A stretch of 64,000 bases of DNA from Cupriavidus lacunae (GCF_003353055.1 NZ_QKWJ01000030.1:18439-82438); one strand, 5' to 3'; positions 8,483 through 17,293 are shown, numbered from the stretch's first letter. Numbers and translations are program-made. Notes: generated by a model not told the origin, from the sequence alone.

Positions 8483-9268
8483 GTGATCGAATTCACCTCA
8501 GCCCAGCTCTACAGCTGGCTCGCGGCGTTCCTGTGGCCCTTTTTCCGCATCCTGGCCCTGATCGGCACCGCGCCGCTGTTCGGTGAATCCACCATCCCGC
8601 GCCGCGTCAAGATCGCCCTGTCCGCCGTGATTGCGATGGTGGTATCGCCCACCATCGCGCAGCTGCCGGTGGTATCGGTGTATTCCTTCGGCGGGCTGAT
8701 GATCATCCTCAACGAGGTCGGCATCGGCCTGGCCACCGGCTTCGCCATGCGCCTGGTCTTTGCCACCGTGCAGCAGGCCGGCGAAATCATCGGCCTGCAG
8801 ATGGGCCTGTCCTTCGCGTCCTTCTTCGACCGCGCCGCCGGCGGCCAGACCATGGTGCTGTCGCGCTTCCTGAACCTGATCTCGGTGCTGCTGTTCCTGG
8901 CGCTGGACGGCCACCTGCTGATGCTGGGCACGCTGGTCGACAGCTTCAACGGCCTGCCCATCGGCGGCACGCCACTGTCCGCCGGCGGCGCCATGGCCGT
9001 GGCCCGCGCCGGCGGCATGGTGTTCTCGTCCGGCCTGCTGCTGGCGCTGCCGATGATCGCGGCACTGCTGACGCTGAACCTGGCGATGGGCATCCTGAAC
9101 CGCGCCTCGCCGCAACTGTCGATCTTCGCGGTCGGCTTCCCGGTCACGCTGTCCGGCGGGCTGCTGGTGCTGATGCTGGTGATGCCGCAGATGGGCAACT
9201 ACATGCAGCATATGATCGAGGCGGGGCTGGAGGCGGTGGGAACGGTGCTGGGACAGTTCGCGCGGTAG
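8483..9268 (+). CDS. fliR: Flagellar export gate protein FliR
   Basis: A 261-residue polytopic membrane protein (about six helices) with typical FliR segments: FFRILALIGTAPLFGES, GEIIGLQMGLSFASFFDRAA and ASPQLSIFAVGFPVTLSGG. It caps the FliP5Q4R1 gate. Translation appears to start at GTG. It ends the operon; a 16-bp perfect palindrome overlaps its stop codon. Confidence 0.95.
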   Translation: MIEFTSAQLYSWLAAFLWPFFRILALIGTAPLFGESTIPRRVKIALSAVIAMVVSPTIAQLPVVSVYSFGGLMIILNEVGIGLATGFAMRLVFATVQQAGEIIGLQMGLSFASFFDRAAGGQTMVLSRFLNLISVLLFLALDGHLLMLGTLVDSFNGLPIGGTPLSAGGAMAVARAGGMVFSSGLLLALPMIAALLTLNLAMGILNRASPQLSIFAVGFPVTLSGGLLVLMLVMPQMGNYMQHMIEAGLEAVGTVLGQFAR

Positions 9269-9280
9269 ATTCGCGAATCT

Positions 9281-9356
9281 ATCTTAGATCTCGAATATTC
9301 CTTGACATGGCGCATGGAAGGGCTAGTATTACGCCACGTACTTCGATATCTAAGAT
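9281..9356 (+). promoter_or_regulatory. Promoter bracketed by paired MarR-type operators (unit 1)
   Basis: A -35 TTGACA (9302-9307) and a -10 TAGTAT (9324-9329), 16 bp apart, drive the NadC-like gene. An upstream element, ATCTTAGATCTCGAATA, and a downstream element, ACTTCGATATCTAAGAT, are inverted copies of each other (14 of 17 positions). Each is itself a near-palindrome around CTTAGATATCGAAG, the size of a MarR dimer site. The same arrangement occurs before the PhnN-type fusion gene. The regulator is inferred to be the MarR protein encoded between them. Confidence 0.75.
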
Positions 9357-9392
9357 TTCTGAGGTACCGCAACCACCGTTCAGGAGCCCTTC

Positions 9393-10226
9393 ATGTACGA
9401 CATTTTCGCCACGGACAAGCTGATCGACCTCTGGCTGACCGAAGACATCGGCATCTGCGACTTGACCGTCCAGACCATGATTGAACCGGGAGAGACCGGC
9501 ACCTTCTGCATGAACGCCCGCGAGCCGATGCTCATCGCCGGTATCGATGTGGCGGCACGCATCTTCGCGCGCTACGATCCGACGCTGTCTGTCGATGTGC
9601 GCGTCGCCGACGGCAACAAGGTGGAAAAAGGCGCGGTGCTGCTTAACGTTAGCGGCAATGCACGCAGCGTCCTGACAGCCGAGCGCACCGCGCTGAACAT
9701 CATGCAGCGGCTGTGCGGCATCGCCAACCATACGGCAACGTATGCGCAGGCCATTGCCCACACCAAGGCGCGCCTGATCGACAGCCGCAAGACCACGCCG
9801 GGCCTGCGCGCGCTGGAAAAGCACGCGGTGACCTGCGGCGGCGGACTGAACCACCGGCTGAGCCTGGACAACGGCGTGATGATCAAGGACAACCACATCG
9901 CCGTGTGCGGCAGCATCGCTGCCGCCGTGGCACGCGTGCGCCGCAAGCTGCCCGTGCTGACCAAGCTGGAAGTGGAATGCGACCGGCTGGAACAGGTGCA
10001 CGAGGCACTGGCAGCCGGTGTCGACGTGATCATGCTGGACAACATGTCGGTGCCCGACATGAAGGAAGCCGTGCAGATCGTCAATGGCCGGACCAAGGTC
10101 GAGGCCTCAGGCGGCATCCGCCTGGAAACGATCCGGGCCGTGGCGGAAACGGGCGTGGACTACATCTCCACGAGCAAGATCACCCAGTCCGCCCCTGCCG
10201 TCGATATCGGGCTCGACGAGGCCTGA
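9393..10226 (+). CDS. NadC-like nicotinate-nucleotide pyrophosphorylase (carboxylating)
   Basis: A 277-residue type II phosphoribosyltransferase. Quinolinate phosphoribosyltransferase signatures are complete: ERTALNIMQRLCGIA, DSRKTTPGLRALEKHAV, GGGLNHR, MIKDNHI, KLEVEC, DVIMLDNM and VEASGGI. The family converts quinolinate and PRPP to nicotinate mononucleotide, CO2 and PPi. The gene is not with nadA or nadB. It heads its own MarR-type-controlled unit beside a PRPP-forming fusion enzyme, so a dedicated salvage or catabolic role is more likely than de novo NAD synthesis. A ModD-type paralogue is the main alternative, but no molybdate genes are near. AGGAG precedes the ATG. Confidence 0.85.
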   Translation: MYDIFATDKLIDLWLTEDIGICDLTVQTMIEPGETGTFCMNAREPMLIAGIDVAARIFARYDPTLSVDVRVADGNKVEKGAVLLNVSGNARSVLTAERTALNIMQRLCGIANHTATYAQAIAHTKARLIDSRKTTPGLRALEKHAVTCGGGLNHRLSLDNGVMIKDNHIAVCGSIAAAVARVRRKLPVLTKLEVECDRLEQVHEALAAGVDVIMLDNMSVPDMKEAVQIVNGRTKVEASGGIRLETIRAVAETGVDYISTSKITQSAPAVDIGLDEA

Positions 10227-10326
10227 CACCCGCGGGGTTCAGGTCCCCAAACGATTCACGCCTTCTACCCAAGGCATTCGCCCTTGCCGGTCTCGCCCGG
10301 CGGGGGTCTTTTCATTGGCGGATCGC

Positions 10327-10878
10327 CTACAGGTCCGAGAGCAGCCGCCCCACCTCCTGGGTAGAGGGAACCCGCCGGCCATGCTCTGCCGACGCGACTT
10401 CGTCGGCGACCAGCCGCTTCGCGATCGTGATCAGCACACGGCGCGTGGTCAGCACATCTTCTTCGCTCAGCCCTTCCACGCTGAGTTCATTCACCTCGGT
10501 GGCCAGCGGTTCCAGCTTGCGGCGCAGCGCGCGTCCGGTCTTGCTCAGGAACACATGCACCTTCTTCTTGTTGCCGGGAAGATGCGTGCGTTCCACGTAG
10601 CCCAGCGCCTCCAGCGCCTTGACTGCCGCGAACGTCGTCGGCTCGGTCACGCCGGCCTGTTCGCTCAGCTCCCGCTGCGACAGGCCGTCATGGCGCCACA
10701 GGATACGCAGGATGGTCCAGTGGCCGTATGAAACCGAATGCTCCGCCAGGCGCAGCTGCAGCGCCCGGATATAGGCTCGGGCAGCATCCTTCACCAGGTG
10801 GGCAAGCCGTTCTTCATCGGCTTCATCCGCAGGCGTGATCGGGACCGGAGCATCCGGCTTTTTGGTGGCCATAGTCAT
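10327..10878 (-). CDS. MarR-family transcriptional regulator
   Basis: 183 residues from the chosen ATG (a second ATG follows two codons later; a longer reading adds Arg/Val-rich sequence without family similarity). The winged helix spans about 50-140: YGHWTILRILWRHDGLSQ, LSEQAGVTEPTTFAAVKALE, and the wing YVERTHLPGNKKKVHVFLS. It lies between the two units whose promoters carry matched operators, so it is the obvious candidate repressor. Ligands of such MarR proteins are often aromatic or pyridine carboxylates, and this one's ligand is unknown. Confidence 0.88.
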   Translation of the reverse strand: MTMATKKPDAPVPITPADEADEERLAHLVKDAARAYIRALQLRLAEHSVSYGHWTILRILWRHDGLSQRELSEQAGVTEPTTFAAVKALEALGYVERTHLPGNKKKVHVFLSKTGRALRRKLEPLATEVNELSVEGLSEEDVLTTRRVLITIAKRLVADEVASAEHGRRVPSTQEVGRLLSDL

Positions 10879-11144
10879 GAGGGAAAGTGAAACGTATGCA
10901 TGCGGCATCGGACGAGCCGGTGCCGGCGACAGCGCACATGATAGCGCCTCTGGCACTCGCACGCGGACACCGCGCCTGATGGCCAACGCAGCTCCATGTA
11001 GCGTTCACTCCATCAGTGCACGATGCGCCCGACCCGTGCATGGGGCACCGTCACCGCGCATTCCGCTTCCCCGTGTTTTCCCCTACAAACCCGCGAATCC
11101 CGCGTACACACTGGATTTGCGGGCGCTGGCCCACGGCTTGCATT

Positions 11145-11219
11145 ACCTTAGACATCGAACTTGTCTTGACACCACTTGGACCGGTGCTAGCATAGCCACA
11201 TAACTTCGACATCTAAGGT
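11145..11219 (+). promoter_or_regulatory. Promoter bracketed by paired MarR-type operators (unit 2)
   Basis: In the 348-bp gap between marR and the fusion gene, -35 TTGACA (11166-11171) and -10 TAGCAT (11188-11193) are again 16 bp apart. The upstream element ACCTTAGACATCGAACT and the downstream element ACTTCGACATCTAAGGT are inverted copies (14 of 17). Distances from the upstream element to the -35 box are identical in both promoters, and distances from the -10 box to the downstream element differ by one base. The rest of the gap shows no gene. Confidence 0.75.
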
Positions 11220-11226
11220 AATTTCC

Positions 11227-13032
11227 ATGAAGGCGACCGGCACGTTCTTTTTTGTTGTGGGGCCCAGTGGTGCTGGCAAGGACTCCCTGATCGACGGTGC
11301 ACGTGCCGCGCTCGATGACGACTACGTTTTTGCGCGGCGCGTCATTACGCGTCCTGGCGGGTCTGCCGGCGAAGATCACGAGGGTGTCTCCGAGACCGAG
11401 TTCGCGCGGCGCCAACAAGGCGGAGAGTTCCTGGTGACCTGGGACGCGCACGACCTGCGCTACGGATTGCCCAGGTCCCTGATGCGCGAACTCGAATGCG
11501 GGCGCAACGTCGTCGCTAACGGCTCGCGCGCCGTCATCGCGGAACTTGCGGCTCGCTTGCCCGGTTTCGTGGTGGTCCTGGTGACGGCGCCGCATGACGT
11601 GCTTGCCCGGCGCATTGCCGCGCGCGGGCGGGAATCGGGCGACCAGGTTGCCAGCCGCGTGGCGCGAGCGGGGGCTCCGGTGCCGCCACACGTGCCGTGT
11701 ATCACGGTATCGAACGACAGCACGCTGGAAGCGGGCACGGCACGCTTTGTCGAAGCCTTGTGCAACGGCGCCAAGGCATCCGCCACCGAACGGCCAGCCA
11801 GCCGCACCAACCTGATGGCCAAGCTGCGCGGCGAGCCGCTCGACGAAGCTGCCTACGTTGCCGTGCTGCAGGACGCCATCGCCGGACGGTACACCGAGGC
11901 AGAACTGACCGAGTTCCTGGTTGCCGCCACCCGCGCGCTGACTGACGAGGAAGTGGTGGCCCTGGCGCGCGCGCGTACCGCCTTCACGCCCCGCATCGAC
12001 TGGGACGAACCGGTTGTCGTCGACAAACATTCGATGGGTGGCGTTCCCGGCAGCCGCATCACGCTGATCGTGGTCCCGATTGTCGCAGCCTACGGACTGG
12101 CGATGCCCAAGACATCGTCGCGCGCGATCACTTCCGCCGCCGGCACCGCCGATGCCATGGAGACCATCGCACGGGTCGACCTGGCGCATGAGGACGTGCG
12201 CCGCTGCGTGGCCCAGGCGCGCGCCTGCATTGCGTGGAACGGACGGCTGAACCATTCCGTGATCGACGATGTGATGAACGCCATCACGCGGCCGTTGCGG
12301 CTGGATTCGCGGCGCTGGTCGGTGGCTTCGATCCTGTCGAAGAAATACACCGCCGGCGCTACCCACGTCATTGTCGACCTGCCCTATGGGCCCCAAACCA
12401 AGCTGGCAACACGCGCCGACGCCGAGGCGCTGGGCGCGCTGTTCGAACACGTCGGCAAGGGCCTGGGCCTGCACGTACGCGCGCTGGTCACGGACGGCAG
12501 CCGCCCGATCGGCCGTGGCATCGGCCCCGCACTGGAAGTGCGCGACGTCCGCCTCGTGCTCGACAACGCGCCCGATGCGCCCGCCGACCTGCGCGAAAAG
12601 GCCCTGCGCTTTGCTGGCGAAATCATCGCATTCGATTCCCGCGTGGGCTCGCCCGAGCACGGCATGCAAATTGCGACGGCGCTGCTGAATGAAGGCAAAG
12701 CCAGGGCCGCGTTCGATCGCATCGCCGCCGCGCAGGGCATGCGCCCCGATCCAGTGGCGCCTGGCACGCATACGCAGGTCGTGCCTGCCGCAACGCAGGG
12801 CCGGGTGACGGGCGTCGATGGCCTGCAGATTTCCGGCGTGGCGCGCGCCGCCGGGGCACCGCGCGATGCCAGTGCAGGCGTCGACATGCTGTGCGCGATC
12901 GGTGCAAAGGTGGCGCCAGGGCAACCCCTCTACCGCATCCACGCCGGCTCCGCCGAAGCGCTTGAGGCGGCTGCGGCACTGGTGCGCGCCGGCGGCGAGT
13001 GCTGCCAGGCCGTGCGTATAGACCCCGATTGA
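11227..13032 (+). CDS. Fusion: ribose 1,5-bisphosphokinase (PhnN) plus AMP/thymidine phosphorylase-like domain
   Basis: 601 residues. Residues 1-185 are a PhnN-type kinase: Walker A GPSGAGKDSL, RRVITRPGGS, and ARGRESGDQVASRVARA like the PhnN lid. From about 195 comes a DeoA-family phosphorylase with VVDKHSMGGVPGSRITLIVV and KTSSRAITSAAGTADAME. The KHSxGGVPG form is that of archaeal AMP phosphorylase and its bacterial relatives, not of E. coli DeoA. The kinase sits where AMP phosphorylase has its own N-terminal domain. Inferred chemistry: NMP + Pi to base + ribose 1,5-bisphosphate, then phosphorylation to PRPP in the same polypeptide. A Bug gene follows after 43 bp. Confidence 0.85.
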   Translation: MKATGTFFFVVGPSGAGKDSLIDGARAALDDDYVFARRVITRPGGSAGEDHEGVSETEFARRQQGGEFLVTWDAHDLRYGLPRSLMRELECGRNVVANGSRAVIAELAARLPGFVVVLVTAPHDVLARRIAARGRESGDQVASRVARAGAPVPPHVPCITVSNDSTLEAGTARFVEALCNGAKASATERPASRTNLMAKLRGEPLDEAAYVAVLQDAIAGRYTEAELTEFLVAATRALTDEEVVALARARTAFTPRIDWDEPVVVDKHSMGGVPGSRITLIVVPIVAAYGLAMPKTSSRAITSAAGTADAMETIARVDLAHEDVRRCVAQARACIAWNGRLNHSVIDDVMNAITRPLRLDSRRWSVASILSKKYTAGATHVIVDLPYGPQTKLATRADAEALGALFEHVGKGLGLHVRALVTDGSRPIGRGIGPALEVRDVRLVLDNAPDAPADLREKALRFAGEIIAFDSRVGSPEHGMQIATALLNEGKARAAFDRIAAAQGMRPDPVAPGTHTQVVPAATQGRVTGVDGLQISGVARAAGAPRDASAGVDMLCAIGAKVAPGQPLYRIHAGSAEALEAAAALVRAGGECCQAVRIDPD

Positions 13033-13075
13033 CCGGTTTCTCCGCTTCCTTCACCCTAACCGACGAGGCACACCC

Positions 13076-14068
13076 ATGAGACCCCTATCCGTCGTCAGCA
13101 GTCTGGCATCGCTCCTGTTTGTCGCAGGCAGCCTGGGCACCCTGCCCGGGCGCGCCGAGGCCAATATCGCCAGTACCTTCCCGCAAAAGCCGATCCGCGT
13201 GGTAGTGACGTTCCCGGCCGGAGGGGGGACCGATTCTCTTGCGCGCCTGATCGGGAATGACCTCAGCAAGTCGCTGGGGCAGCCGGTAGTCGTCGACAAC
13301 CGGCCCGGCGCCAGCGGCAATATTGGTGCCGAGTTCGTCGCCAAGAGCCCTGCCGACGGCTATACGCTGCTCATCGTCAACAGCAGCTTTGCCATCAACC
13401 CGAGCGTCTTCAGGAAGCTGCAGTTCAATCCCAAGTCCGATTTCAGCGCCGTCATCACCTTCGCTTCGGTGCCGTCGGTGATTGCCGTGCCATCGCAATC
13501 GAAGATCCGCACCTTCAGCGACCTGCTGGCGGCGGGCAAGAGCGCCTCGCCCCCCAGCTATGCGTCGTGCGGCAACGGTACCCCGCAGCATCTGGCCGGC
13601 GAATTGCTGAAGGTCTCGGCAAAGATGGAGATGCTGCATGTGCCGTACAAGGGTTGCGCCCCCGCCATCGCCGACGTGCTTGGCAACCAGGCAGATGTCA
13701 GCGTCAACACGCTGACCAACACCATCCCCTACCTGAAAAGCAACAAGCTGCGCGCGCTGGCCGTCACCTCGAAGGCGCGCTCGCCGTTCCTGCCCGACGT
13801 GCCCACGGTGAGCGAGCTTGGCGTGGCCGGCTATGACGTCGACCAGTGGTTCGGCATCCTCGCCCCGGCGCACACGCCGCCCGAGATCGTGCAAAAGCTG
13901 AACGCGGAAATCGCCAGGGCCATCGCCAAGCCCGAGATCAAGGCATCGCTGACCCAACTCGGCTTTGCCACGACCACGAGCACCCCCGCCGAATTCCAGA
14001 AGCTGGTGACCGCCGACATCGATCGCTGGCAGAAATTCGCGACGAAGATCAACCTGCTCGTCGACTGA
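13076..14068 (+). CDS. Tripartite tricarboxylate transporter (Bug/TctC) binding protein
   Basis: 330 residues with a Sec signal peptide (about 1-27) and the Bug fold: FPQKPIRVVVTFPAGGGTD, VVVDNRPGASGNIGAEFVAK, YGxxTPQHLAGE-like CGNGTPQHLAGELLK, and MLHVPYKGCAPAIADVLG. Such periplasmic proteins bind carboxylates. No TctA or TctB membrane partners are nearby, as is usual for the expanded Bug family. Co-transcription with the PhnN/phosphorylase fusion suggests its ligand belongs to that pathway, for example a pyridine carboxylate or nucleotide-derived acid (inference). Confidence 0.9.
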   Translation: MRPLSVVSSLASLLFVAGSLGTLPGRAEANIASTFPQKPIRVVVTFPAGGGTDSLARLIGNDLSKSLGQPVVVDNRPGASGNIGAEFVAKSPADGYTLLIVNSSFAINPSVFRKLQFNPKSDFSAVITFASVPSVIAVPSQSKIRTFSDLLAAGKSASPPSYASCGNGTPQHLAGELLKVSAKMEMLHVPYKGCAPAIADVLGNQADVSVNTLTNTIPYLKSNKLRALAVTSKARSPFLPDVPTVSELGVAGYDVDQWFGILAPAHTPPEIVQKLNAEIARAIAKPEIKASLTQLGFATTTSTPAEFQKLVTADIDRWQKFATKINLLVD

Positions 14069-14235
14069 CCACCTGGGGCACCGGCCAGGCGACAGCAGGC
14101 GGATCCCCCGACTTCCCGCATGACATCGTTGCCACACGGGCGCAAGCCAGCCCCCGTGAGAGCGCGTTCGTCCCTGCGGGATGGCCGCGACAATCCGGTG
14201 GCCCCTCGCTTATGCCAGCTGGCCATCAGGCCGGA

Positions 14236-14799
14236 TCAGAAACCGACCGTCGCCGACATCATCAACGTGCGCGGCTCGCCAATGGCCAGGCCGCCATAGT
14301 TGTCCACCGCCGCCCAATAGCGGCGGTCGAATACATTGCGCAGGTAGAGGCGAAGGGTGGTGTCTTTCCCCGCCATCGTGGTCTTGTTGCGCTGTTCGCT
14401 GTCGATCGCATAGACCGTGCCGAACAACTGCCCGCTGGGCTTGGTCATGCGGAACACCGCCAGCGTGGCCATGACCTTGCCGGCATCGAGCTTCACGCCC
14501 ACCTCTTGCTGCTTCGTCTTGTACGGCGCGAGCACCTCGCCCGCGTTCGATGCGGTGGCCGGCGTGATGTCGCCCTTGCTCAGGCCTTCCACGTAGTTGG
14601 CATACAGGGACACATGCTGCCAGGGCTTGTACACGATGCCGGCCAGGGGCGTCACGGCACTCTCATCATACTAAGCCGTCTTCGCGCCGCTGCTGCTGTA
14701 GTTGCCGGACTTCACCTGCTGATAGCGCAGGCCCAGCGTCAGCTGCAGGCGTTCGTCGAAGGCGCTCAGCGTGTCGGCCAGCGCCGCGCCGGACAGCAT
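14236..14799 (-). pseudogene. Decayed TonB-dependent siderophore receptor (C-terminal remnant)
   Basis: The reading frame gives receptor-barrel sequence (DTLSAFDERLQLTLGLRYQQ), is broken by an in-frame TAG at 14671-14673, and resumes with TPLAGIVYKPWQHVSLYANY and AVFRMTKPSGQLFGTVYAID. After SEQRN it jumps to LRLYLRNVFDRRYWAAVDNY and the terminal beta-signal MMSATVGF, so roughly 100 or more codons of the barrel are missing. The plug domain and first half are absent. It is a dead gene, divergent from the intact receptor next door. Confidence 0.85.
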
Positions 14800-14844
14800 G
14801 GAACGTCTTGTGAAAAAAACAAGTGGAACGTTCCGTAATACAAA

Positions 14845-14859
14845 TGATAATATTTCTCA
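14845..14859 (+). promoter_or_regulatory. Fur box
   Basis: TGATAATATTTCTCA matches the 7-1-7 Fur consensus (TGATAATnATTATCA) perfectly in the left half and at five of seven in the right. It lies about 30-45 bp before the receptor start in the AT-rich gap after the receptor relic. This predicts iron-repressed expression. Confidence 0.7.
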
Positions 14860-14890
14860 TTCGTAACATTATTTACATGAAGGCTTAACT

Positions 14891-17155
14891 ATGAGCGAAA
14901 CCGTGCTCGCAATCACCAAGGGCGTGCGCATCTTGCCGCACCTGACTGGCGCACTTGGCGTGGCCGTCGCCGCCGCGCCCGCGACGGCCCAGACGGCCTC
15001 CCAGACGCCACCGGGCACGGTTGAACTCCCCACTGTCACGGTCTCGGGCGCGAGCGAGTTCAAGGTCGACCACTCATCGTCGATCAAGAACCCGGAGGCG
15101 CTGCTCGATACGCCGCGCTCGATTACGGTCATTCCCCAGGAAGTGATTCAGAGCACGGGCTCGACCACCTTTACCGATGTCTTGCGCACGGTGCCTGGCA
15201 TCGCTTTCGGCGCTGGCGAAGGTGGCAATCCGGTCGGCGACCGGCCGTTCATCCGCGGCTACGACGCCCAGGCGAGCACGTTCCTTGACGGCTTTCGCGA
15301 CATCGGCTCGCAAAGCCGCGAAGTCTTCAATATCGAATCCGTCGAGGTGACCAAGGGCCCCGCCGGGGCCTACGATGGCCGGGGTTCGGCGGGTGGCAGC
15401 ATCAATATCACCAGCAAGTCGGCGAAGCTCGGCAACTTTGCCGAAGGCAATGTGGGCGTGGGCAACGCCGACTACAAGCGGGCCACGGTCGACGGCAACT
15501 GGCAGTTCGCCGAGCACGCGGCCTTCCGCCTGAATGCGATGTACCACGACTCCGACGTCGCGGGCCGCGACGCGACCCACCAGAACCGCTGGGGTGTGGC
15601 ACCCACGGTCACGTTCGGCCTTGGCACGCCCACGCGCCTGACGATGTCGTACTACCATATGCAGACGGACGACATTCCCGATGTCGGCACTCCGTACAAC
15701 AACCCGAACTTCAATGCCCGCACCGACGGCCGGGCGAGGACGCGTACCGCGGGTGACGGCTCGCCGGTGAATGTGCCGCGCAACACGTACTACGGCCTGC
15801 TCGACCGCGACTTCCGCAAGGATGTGGCGGACATGGGCACCATCCGCTTCGAGCACGATTTCAGCGACGCACTCAGGTTCCGCAACCAGACGCGCATGTC
15901 GCGCACGTCGCAGGACTTCATCTACACCCAGCCGGACGACAGCCAGGGCAACCTCTACTACGACATGATCTGGCGGCGCGCCAATACGCGCATCAGCACC
16001 GCCAGGACGCTGTCGAACCAGACCGACCTCTCGGGCGAGTTCGTGACTGGCCCGGTCAGGCACAAGTACGCCACCGGCATCGAGTTCTCGCGCGAGACCA
16101 GCAACAACGACACCTACACCGTCGCCACCGGCAGCAATCGCTGCCCGGCGGGCCCCGGCGCGGCAGGCGGCTACAACTGCACGACCCTCTACAATCCAAA
16201 CCCCGGTGATCCGTGGGCGGGCTCCATCGCGCGCACCAACAACCCGAGCTACTCGCAGACGAACACCACTTCCGCCTATGTGTTCGACTCCATGGAACTG
16301 GGCAAGCAATGGATGGTGAACGCCGGCCTGCGCTTCGACCGTTACGCCACGGAGTTCCTGTCGACGCGAGCCGCCGGCACCAACGTCCGCACCAGTTACT
16401 CGCGCGACGACAATCTCTTCAACTACCAGTTCGGCGTGGTCTACAAGCCTGCCGATAACGCAAGCGTCTATGTGTCCTATGGCACGTCGTCGACGCCCGC
16501 AGGCGCCTTCCTGGCGCAAGGCAGCGACAGCAACCCGTTGACCACCGGCTCGCAGCTCGCCCCGGAGAAGAACCGGGCATTCGAACTGGGTACTAAGTGG
16601 GATGTGCTGCGCAAGCGCCTGGCGCTGACGGCCGCGATCTTCCGCATTGAAACCACCAACGCACGCATTACGCTGCAGGACGGCACCGCCGCCATGGCTG
16701 GCAACAAGCGCGTCGACGGTTTCGAGCTCGGCTTCTCGGGCAACGTGACCGATGACTGGGCGGTGTTCGGCGGCTACACGCACCTGAAGAGCGAGCTGCG
16801 CAACGCCGGCGGCGCGGGCGCGGCGTTCGGCCTGAGCAACGGCACCTCGTTCCCGAACACGCCGCAGGACAGCTTCAGCCTGTGGTCCACCTATCGCCTG
16901 TTCCCGAACTTCACGGTCGGCGGCGGCGCCTACTATGTATCGAAGGTCTGGGGCAGCGAAGTCAACAACAAGTGGGTCCCGGCCTACTGGCGCTTCGACG
17001 CAATGGCCTCGTACAAGATCAACAAGGCCCTCACGCTGCAGCTGAACGTGCAAAACCTGTTCAACAAGACGTATTACAGCCAGGCTTACCCCACGCACTA
17101 CGCGACCATGGCCCCGGGTCGCTGGGCCATGCTCAACCTGAACGTCCGCTACTGA
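14891..17155 (+). CDS. fiu: TonB-dependent catecholate siderophore receptor, Fiu-like
   Basis: A 754-residue outer-membrane receptor. Signal peptide about 1-35, TonB box-like ELPTVTVSG, plug domain with LLDTPRSITVIPQEVIQ, DRPFIRGYDAQASTFLDGFR, VEVTKGPAGAYDGRGSAGGS, then a 22-strand barrel ending in LNVRY. The RGYDAxxSTFxDGxRDxGSxSR signature is that of Fiu/PiuA receptors for catecholate siderophore-iron. A Fur box precedes it. A GC-rich hairpin follows the stop and a Sel1-repeat gene comes next. The PiuC hydroxylase often found beside such receptors is absent. Confidence 0.88.
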   Translation: MSETVLAITKGVRILPHLTGALGVAVAAAPATAQTASQTPPGTVELPTVTVSGASEFKVDHSSSIKNPEALLDTPRSITVIPQEVIQSTGSTTFTDVLRTVPGIAFGAGEGGNPVGDRPFIRGYDAQASTFLDGFRDIGSQSREVFNIESVEVTKGPAGAYDGRGSAGGSINITSKSAKLGNFAEGNVGVGNADYKRATVDGNWQFAEHAAFRLNAMYHDSDVAGRDATHQNRWGVAPTVTFGLGTPTRLTMSYYHMQTDDIPDVGTPYNNPNFNARTDGRARTRTAGDGSPVNVPRNTYYGLLDRDFRKDVADMGTIRFEHDFSDALRFRNQTRMSRTSQDFIYTQPDDSQGNLYYDMIWRRANTRISTARTLSNQTDLSGEFVTGPVRHKYATGIEFSRETSNNDTYTVATGSNRCPAGPGAAGGYNCTTLYNPNPGDPWAGSIARTNNPSYSQTNTTSAYVFDSMELGKQWMVNAGLRFDRYATEFLSTRAAGTNVRTSYSRDDNLFNYQFGVVYKPADNASVYVSYGTSSTPAGAFLAQGSDSNPLTTGSQLAPEKNRAFELGTKWDVLRKRLALTAAIFRIETTNARITLQDGTAAMAGNKRVDGFELGFSGNVTDDWAVFGGYTHLKSELRNAGGAGAAFGLSNGTSFPNTPQDSFSLWSTYRLFPNFTVGGGAYYVSKVWGSEVNNKWVPAYWRFDAMASYKINKALTLQLNVQNLFNKTYYSQAYPTHYATMAPGRWAMLNLNVRY

Positions 17156-17163
17156 CGGATCGC

Positions 17164-17183
17164 GGCGGCCCGCACGGGCCGCC
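17164..17183 (+). terminator. GC hairpin after the receptor gene
   Basis: A perfect stem GGCGGCCCG/CGGGCCGCC (9 bp) with a two-base CA centre, starting eight bases after the stop codon. No T-run follows, so it may be an attenuating hairpin between receptor and Sel1 gene and not a full terminator. Confidence 0.4.
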
Positions 17184-17293
17184 CGCCGTGTGATCCCCCA
17201 GAGCGAAGGCCTGCCGCCTTCGCCCTTCTTCCGCAATACAAGTCCCTCCTGTTTGCCCTTTGCGGAGCACCTCCTCTGGCTCCGCGTCTTCCC

